A stretch of DNA of 64,000 nucleotides from Dasypus novemcinctus. Lineage: Eukaryota > Chordata > Mammalia > Cingulata > Dasypodidae. Below the pieces are notes generated by a model, which ran no database searches, had not been told where the DNA came from, and worked only from the letters and a program-made list of their open reading frames with translations. The stretch covers positions 64,309,087 through 64,373,086 of the forward strand of contig NC_080678.1 of the NCBI RefSeq assembly GCF_030445035.2, given 5' to 3'. Of this stretch, positions 57,406 to 64,000 are shown in pieces. Position numbers and translations under genes: made by a program. Within the stretch, counting starts at the first letter, position 1; each line of letters starts with the position of its first letter.

Positions 57406-60165
57406 AAATTACTTTGTATAATTTCAATCTTTCTGAATTCATTATGACTTGTTCTGTAACATAGAATGTAGTCTATCCTGGAGAATGATCCATGTGTACT
57501 CGAGAAAAATACATGCCCTGCTGTATGTGGGTATAATTTCTATATATATCTGTTAGGTCTAGATCCTCTAGTATAATATTCAGGGTCTCTGTATCTCTCC
57601 TGACCCCCTGTCAAAATGTTTTATCTAATGGTGATAGTGGTATATTACAGTCCCCCACTTTAATTGTAGAGGCATCTATTTCTCCACTTAGTTTTTCCAA
57701 TGTTTGCCTTGTGTTTTTTGGGGCACCATGGTAAAGTACAAAAATGTTCATGATTGTTCTTTCTTCTTGATAGATTACCTAGCTTATTAATATCTAGTGT
57801 CCTTCTTTGTCTCCTACAATAGTTTTACATTTAAAGTCTATTTTGTCTGATATTAATATGGCTACTCCTACCCTTTTTTGGCTAATGTTTGCATGTAATA
57901 TTGTTTCCCAACTATTCACTTGCAACCTCATTGTGTCCCTGGGTCTAAGATGAATTTCTTGTAGATGGCATATAGATGGGTTATATTTCCTTATCCATTT
58001 TGGCAATCTATGTCTTTTGATTGGAAAGTTTAATCCTTTAATATTCAATCTTATTATTATCAAGGCAGTACTTACATTAACCATTTTTTTCTTTGGGTTT
58101 ATATGTCACATTTTATTTTAATTTCTCTTTTTTATCTTTTTAATTATTTTTACCAATAATCTTCCTTTCTACACTCTCATCCAACCATCTCTCTCCTGTT
58201 TTTTTCCTTTCAACCTGCAGAACTCCCTTTAGTATTTCTTGAAGGGCAAGTTTCTTGTTGACAAACTCTCTTAATTTCTGTTTATCTGTGGATATTTGGA
58301 CATTTCCTCAATTTTGAATGTCAGCTTGATGGATTCAGAATTCTTGACTGGCAGTTTTTATTTAATTTTTTCTTTTAGTATCTTAACTATGTCATATCAC
58401 TGACTTCTTGCCTCTGTGGTTTCAGATGAGAAATCAGAACTTAATCTCATCAAGCTTCCTTTGTATGCGATGGATCTCTTCTCTCTTGCTGCTTTCAGTA
58501 TTCTCTCTGTCTTGAGAGTTTGACAATTTTTTAAGTATATGTCTTTGAGTGGGCCTGTTAGCATTTAAACTGTTTGGAATGTGCTGCACTTCCTTACATG
58601 TACACCTGTGTCCCTAAAAAGAGTTGGGAAATTTTCAGCCATTATTTCCTCCAACACTGCTTCCCCCTTTCCCTGTTGTTCTCTCTCTGGGATGCCTATA
58701 TTGTCTATGTTTGTGCATTTCATGTGGTCATTCAATTCTCTGAATCTCTGTTTACTTTTTCTCTCATTTTGTCTATATGTTCTACTATCTGTCAAATTTC
58801 AGATGTATTATCATCAGTGTCATTAATTCTTTCTGCTGCCTGTTCAAATCCACTGTTATGTGCTTCCAATGTATTTTTTTATTTCTTGTATTATGCCATT
58901 CATCACCATCATATTTGTTATCTTTTTATGTATGTTTATGATTTCTTCTGTATGTTCCCCCAGTGTCTTCAGAGTATCCTTTATCTCTTCCTTTGCATCA
59001 TTAAGTTCATTCATGATATTTGTTTGGACATCCTTAATTAGTTTTTCTATGTTCTGAATCTCCTCCTGTTTTTCAGTTTGTTCATTAGATGAGATCCTGT
59101 CTTTCTACATCTGAGTGTTGTTTCTAATTTTTTTTCTGGGGTCTAAACATCTGTTTATTGTGATGGGCTTAATCACATGGTTAGCTTCTCTTTCTACTCT
59201 AGGGTTTTATTTTGTTTTGTTTTGTGTTAAGGTTCTTCTTTGACACTTGGTTCCACTTATTCTATATCCTTGCAGTTGTCCATGTTTCCCTGAAAAAAAA
59301 AAAAACATTAATACCATAGAAAAGGAAAGACAGAAGTAGAGGAAAGGAATAGTGGTAATTTTTTTAAAAGATAGGAAAGGAACCAAAAAAGAGCCAAGAA
59401 AAAATTAATAAGTAATGAGTGTGAAAAAAATTTAAAAATACAAATGAATAAGAATACAAAAGGTGGAATAAAAAATTTAAAAAGAAAAAACAGAATAAAA
59501 TAAACAGAAAGATGAGAAGGGAAAACATGAAGACCAAACAAAAGAAGGCAGACTGAAAGAAAAGCAATGGAAGAGGGGAAAAAATTAAAGAAAGAAAATA
59601 AAGAAACTAAGGTGAAAAAAGAAGGAATAGAAAAAAGAAAACCCAGAAAGAGAAAAAAAGAAAGAGAAAAAAAAAACCTAAACAACCACCCAGGAAAATC
59701 AGGCTTCCCTATTAGACCACTAGGAACCATCTCAGGCTGCCAGTGCTCATCAATCACCTACACCTACCCTCCACAGGTAACATGCCCAGTTTAGAGAATA
59801 AAATAAAGATTTAAAAAATTAATAATAACAATAAATATAAAGTAACAAATTAAAAAACCTGAAAAAACTCAGGCTATACGTTCTCTTTTATAAGGTGCAG
59901 CTGTGTGTCTGACTACCCATTGGATCACTCTCTGGATTCCTTCTCTTAGGGGTACCACAGATTGAACCAGAGACCCATGTGAGGCAGGCATTCATCTACT
60001 GAGCTATCCCTACTACACAGGTTAGGTAGGCTTCTGAAAGCTTACCTGCCGCTCCCCCTTTCATCCCCTCAGGTGAGCTGGGATTCTAACAGTTTGCTAG
60101 CTATCTCTCCTGGCTTCCTTTTCCCCTAGGCTGTTAAGCACCTGTCAGCCCACTCCCTCATAAAA
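57406..60165 (-). mobile_element. L1, 5' part only: 5' UTR, ORF1, ORF2 endonuclease region
   Basis: On the minus strand, 58090-57406 encodes a broken ORF2 endonuclease region; the open piece at 58084-57794 has the RLPKWIRKYNPSICHLQEIHL-like block in decayed form. ORF1 precedes it at about 59283-58160; its open piece 58795-58565 has the GIPEREQQG block. Upstream sequence to about 60,165 is 5' UTR-like, with a strongly purine-biased plus strand at 59290-59690. The RT half and 3' UTR are absent, the reverse of the usual 5' truncation. Confidence 0.8.
59948..60011 (-). other. tRNA-like segment (SINE head or tRNA pseudogene)
   Basis: The minus strand has a box A-like 'tagctcagtagatg' and a box B 'ggttcaatc' about 40 bases apart, with partial GGG/CCC end pairing. 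It resembles the heads of xenarthran SINEs but no SINE body follows. Too imperfect to be called a working tRNA gene. Confidence 0.5.
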
Positions 60166-61475
60166 TATATTTTTATGACAGAAATTGTAAACTTACAATA
60201 CAGTAATGCACATATGCAAAATTCCCATACAACACCCCTCTATCAATACACCATGGCATGGTGGAACATTTATTAGAGATTATGAAGTATTATCATCAGA
60301 CTATTATCAAGTCCATATCATACATTAGGCACATTTTTTTCCATACTCCCCCATTATCAACACAGTATATCTCTGGCACAGATACATGAATATTACATTA
60401 ATACTGTAAACCATAGTCTATAGATTACTCCAGTTGTATTTTCCCCATACTTCTCCACATTCCCACCACCCTAAAATAGTGATGTGCATCTGCTCTAGCT
60501 CACAAAGGACACTCTTGCAACTGTCCCATCTACCACAATTCTTATCCACCTATGGGTTTACTGTGTTAATCAGTCCCTAGATTATTCTTTAGCATTATTT
60601 CAATTGGCATTTACATCCCTAGAATACCATTTTGGGCCACATTCCCATTTATAAACCAGCTGTTACTCACTATAATGTGTTACCATGAACTCTACATTTC
60701 TACACTTTTTACAGTAAGGTTAATTAAAACTTCTACACATATTAAACATCAGTAGTGCAACTCAGCCCTCCTCTTATCTCCTTTAAGAATCCACTACCTA
60801 CCAACAGGTCTTGAAGATATTTTCCTACATTTTCTTCTACAAGTTCTGTGATTCTTGCTATTATAGTTAAGTTTTTTACCCACTTTGAGTTCATTTTTGT
60901 ATAAGGTGTGAGAGAGGGGTCCTCTTTCCATCTTTTGGCAATGGACATCCAGTTTTCTCAGCACCATTTTTTTAATAAACTGTTCTGCCCAAGCAGGGTG
61001 GGTTGGACAAGCTTGTCAAAAATCACTTGACCATAGATCTGAGGGATTTTTCTGAACTATCAGTTTGGTTCCATTGGTCTATGAATCTGTCTTTATGACA
61101 GTACCATGCTGTTTTTACCACTGTAGCTAGGTAATATGATTTAAAGTCCAGAAGTGAGAGTCCTCATTTTTGTTTTTCCTTTTTAAGAAGTTTCTGGCTA
61201 TCCAGGACCCCTTACCCTTCCAAATACATTTGACAGTCATATTTTCCATTTATTTAAAAATGCTGGTGGAATTTTTATTGGGATTGCATTGAATTTGTAT
61301 ATCAATTTGAGTACAATTGACCTCTTAATGATATTTAGTCTTCCAATCCATGAGCATGGAATGTTCTTCCAATTATTTCAGTCTTTTAAAATTTCTTTTA
61401 ACAATGATTTGTAGATTTCTGAATACAAGTGCTTTACTTTGCTGTTTAAGTTTATTCCTAAATATTTTGGTTTTA
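60166..61475 (-). mobile_element. L1 ORF2 C-terminal part and 3' UTR
   Basis: 61475-60760 is reversed L1 ORF2 3' text: 'ttgggattgcattgaatttgtatatcaa', 'ggttccattggtctatgaatctg', 'ttttctcagcaccatttttttaataaac'. Below about 60,750 is a 3' UTR. No poly-A complement is obvious at the left end. Its right side joins ORF1 sequence at about 61,475, see next entry. Confidence 0.82.
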
Positions 61476-61843
61476 TCTGTCATATTTTATTTTTACCACT
61501 CTTTTGAAAGTTTTAGTTACTTTTACTGAAATAATCTGCATTTCTAGACTCTCTTCCAAGCCTCTCTCCCATGTCTTTTCCTTCCAAACTATAGCACACA
61601 CTTTAGTATTTCCTGCAAAGCCTGTCTCTTGGTTACGAACTATCAGTTTCTGTTTATCTATGAATATTCTAAATTTGCCTTCATTTTTTGAAAGAAAATC
61701 CTGCCAGATATTAGATTATTGGCTGGTCGTTTTTCTCCTGCAGTATCTTAAATATATCATACCATTGCCTTCTTGCCTCCATGGTTTCTGATGAGAAATC
61801 AGTACTTAATCTTACTGGGTATCCTTTGTATCTTATGCATTGT
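61476..61843 (-). mobile_element. L1 ORF1 3' region joined to ORF2 end
   Basis: Aligns with 58,120-58,460 of the neighbouring L1 (for example 'tttagtatttc', 'ctgtttatct', 'tctgatgagaaatcag'). It joins ORF2 C-terminal sequence, so ORF2 endonuclease and RT are missing. Confidence 0.78.
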
Positions 61844-62480
61844 TGTAGCAGTTTGGAATTAGTTATGAATTCCAAAACTAAATGTTGGATTATGCTTGTG
61901 AACTGGCTTGTCCCTCTGGGAATATTAGATTTGCTTGGATTCAGTGGTTTCACTTTTACTTGATTAAATAATTATTAAGGCTTTGATTGGGCCATATCAG
62001 TAGGATGTTGAGTCCCTACCACCTTGGTGGGCTGGGACTCACAGAGAAATACACAGCAGAGAGGGGAAGTTGGAGTTTTTATGCTAGAGCCCAGGAAGTA
62101 GACACATGGGAGATAGCAGAGCAGCTGGACTCAAAGAGAATTGAGCCCTGGGGAGAGAGACAAAGCCTAGAGAGTCTGATAGTCTACACTTGTTGGAGAG
62201 ATCAGAGCAGCTGAAACTGTAGAGAAAGGAGCCCCAGGAGGGAGAGAAGACTTATCCCAGTCTACAGCTTATATTGGAAGAAGCTGGGACCATGGGGCCT
62301 TAAGAGGAAGAGGAAGGCTGAATGTCTGCAGTGATCTTGCTCCAACACTTGGCAACACTTTGGTGAGGGAAATAACTTATGGCCTGGTAGTTGTAAGCTT
62401 CTACCCCAAATAAATATCCTTTATAAAAGTCAACAGATTTCTGGTATTTTGCATCAGCACCCCTTTGGTTGACTAATACA
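61844..62480 (+). mobile_element. MaLR-like solo LTR, 637 bp, complete
   Basis: Begins TGTAGCAGTTTGG and ends GACTAATACA, with AATAAA about 70 bases before the end. Five-base flanks 'attgt'/'attgc' match at four of five positions, the duplication size expected for ERVL/MaLR. L1 ORF1 sequence continues on both sides. Confidence 0.85.
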
Positions 62481-62485
62481 ATTGC

Positions 62486-64000
62486 TTTTCTCTTGCTGCT
62501 ATCAGAATTCTTTTTTTTTTTTTTTTTTGGTATTTGACATTCTGATCAGTAGGCATCTCAAAGTTGGTCTGTTCAGATTTATTTGGATGGGAGTATGTGG
62601 TGCTTCTTGGACATAGATATCTATGTCCTTCAATAGGGTTGGGAAATTTCTACCATTATTTCTTCAAATATTCCTTCTGCCCCTTTTCCCTTCTCTTCTC
62701 CTTCTGGGACATTCATGACATATATTTGTGCACACCTCTTGCTGTTATTTAGTTCTCTGAGATCTCATTCAATTTTTTTCCATTCTTTTCTTCATCTTCT
62801 CTTTTGTATGTGTACTTTCAGAGGCCATTCTTTTCAAGCCCACCAATCTTTCTCCTGCCCTCTCAAATCTGCTGTTGTATGATTCCAGTGTCTTTTAAAT
62901 TTCATTCATTGTGCTTTTCATTCCCATAAGATCTGCTGTTTTTCTATGTATGCTTTCAAATTAGTCTTTGTGCTCATCCACTGTCTTCTTAATATCCTTA
63001 ATCACTTTAGCCATCTCATTGAATTTATTGAGAAGATTTGTTTGAACATCTATACTTAGTTGTCTCAACTCCTTTATGTCATCTGGAGGCTTATCTTGTT
63101 CTTTTTACTGGACCATTTCTTCCTGTTTTTTGGTGTGGATTGTAATTTTTTGTTCATGTCTTGGCATCTGGCTTACTAGAGTATTTATTCTGGGTGCCAT
63201 TTCTCTCTTTAGTTTAGGGCTTTCTTGCCCTTTCTCCCTTACTGGTTGTGTAGTAGGAGCCAAGAATGTAGTTGGTGCTGTAAGCTGTGGAGGCTGAAGC
63301 TGCCCTTATTGCCCCAGGGACTGATGAAGCATCTCCCAACTTTCTCCTTTGCCGGGGTAGGGACAGAGCCACAGCTATGTGTAATAATCCAAGTCATACA
63401 GAACTAGATGGAGTTGCCCAGAGAGACTGATGAAGCCTCATGCCATATTCCCCCTGCCTGAGGAAGGGATGGAGCTGCAGGTGTGGGCTGCAATCTATGC
63501 TGTGCAGGTCCAAAATAACTGTATTTTCCCTAGTAGACTTCCTACTACAGTCTGTGACATCTGAATGTACCTGCAGTTACCTAGAGAGGCTGGTGCACAG
63601 CCCATCAGCTTCCTCCCTGCTAGAGATGTGGCTGAATAATCTGGATGCAGGTTAGTGCTGCAGGATAATCTGAATGAAAGAGCTAGTCCCTTCCCTCACT
63701 GATTGTCAGTCAGCCTGGCTGGATCTGGCATCAAATTGGTGGCTATTAGCCTCTTTCTGATTTGGACAGTCTCAAACTTTAGCTGTTCTTAGGGTTATAC
63801 TTTAGCACACTGCATTTACTAATCAGTAGCTGAAATCAGTGGCCAACCATCTCTTTCTCCCTTGATTTTGGGAAATGGAACTTTCAATTCCAACAACAGA
63901 ATAGCTGCAGAGGCAGCTTGTGCCATCAGAGTAGGATGATCACCAGTCTCTGCACCATGGCCCATATTTTCCCGGAAAGGTTGGAGCAGGTCCCCCCTGC
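62486..64000 (-). mobile_element. L1 ORF1 and 5' UTR (continuation)
   Basis: 62,486-63,100 continues ORF1 (aligns with 58,480-59,080, for example 'ttgggaaattt', 'ccattatttc'). 63,150-64,000 is a GC-richer 5' UTR running off the window. A T-run lies at 62511-62528. Confidence 0.78.

Noticed and set aside
59308-59757. 149-codon minus-strand frame, Phe/Leu/Ser-rich, membrane-like
   Set aside because: It is a by-product of the purine-biased tract (T/C on the coding strand). Low complexity and not a membrane protein gene.

Overview
This window looks like nuclear DNA from a xenarthran mammal, most likely an armadillo (Dasypus or a relative). The strongest clue is a set of tRNA-derived SINEs at about 34.4, 36.3, 36.8, 37.1 and 39.2 kb. 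Their heads read like the armadillo DAS-SINE family, and two of them have perfect 12- and 15-bp target-site duplications. The rest of the landscape is also mammalian: L1, L2, MIR, hAT/MER-type DNA transposons and MaLR/ERVL-type LTRs in AT-rich DNA.

I can support only one protein-coding gene, ZWINT (ZW10 interactor, a kinetochore protein), on the minus strand between 51,091 (ATG) and 48,241 (stop). All eight coding exons can be placed with GT/AG borders. The first 208 codons align one-to-one with the human protein as I remember it. The predicted product is 311 residues against 277 in human. The increase comes from about five extra residues in exon 7 and a 29-residue C-terminal extension where the human stop is missing. 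A short GC/CpG-rich promoter with two inverted CCAAT boxes 50 bp apart lies at about 51.1-51.4 kb.

Layout: 1-2.3 kb, an L1 3' half with a second L1 tail inserted in it. 3.2-7.3 kb, a direct duplication of a ~0.94-kb unit. 9.3-10.9 kb, an LTR and a decayed retroviral integrase fragment. 14-20 kb, an LTR and two lineage-specific LINE tails with long target-site duplications. 22.5-24 kb, old L1. 27.7-30.2 kb, an L2 split by an ERVL-type LTR, then a MaLR-like LTR split by an unidentified ~0.54-kb insert. 32-40 kb, a LINE tail and the SINE cluster. 41 kb, another LTR. 46.5-47.2 kb, an intact-ended hAT element. 47.2-51.4 kb, ZWINT. 52-54.8 kb, an old L1 mosaic with two LTRs. 57.4-64 kb, two head-to-tail minus-strand L1 copies, one lacking the middle of ORF2 (HAL1-like), with a solo LTR inside.

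The remaining sequence is AT-rich intergenic DNA, which fits the gene-poor surroundings of ZWINT in other mammals. I found no prokaryote-like operon, CRISPR array, intact RNA gene or novel multi-gene system. The items most worth a second look are the ZWINT splice and stop differences, the HAL1-like L1, the duplication, the SINE cluster and the insert inside the 29-30 kb LTR.
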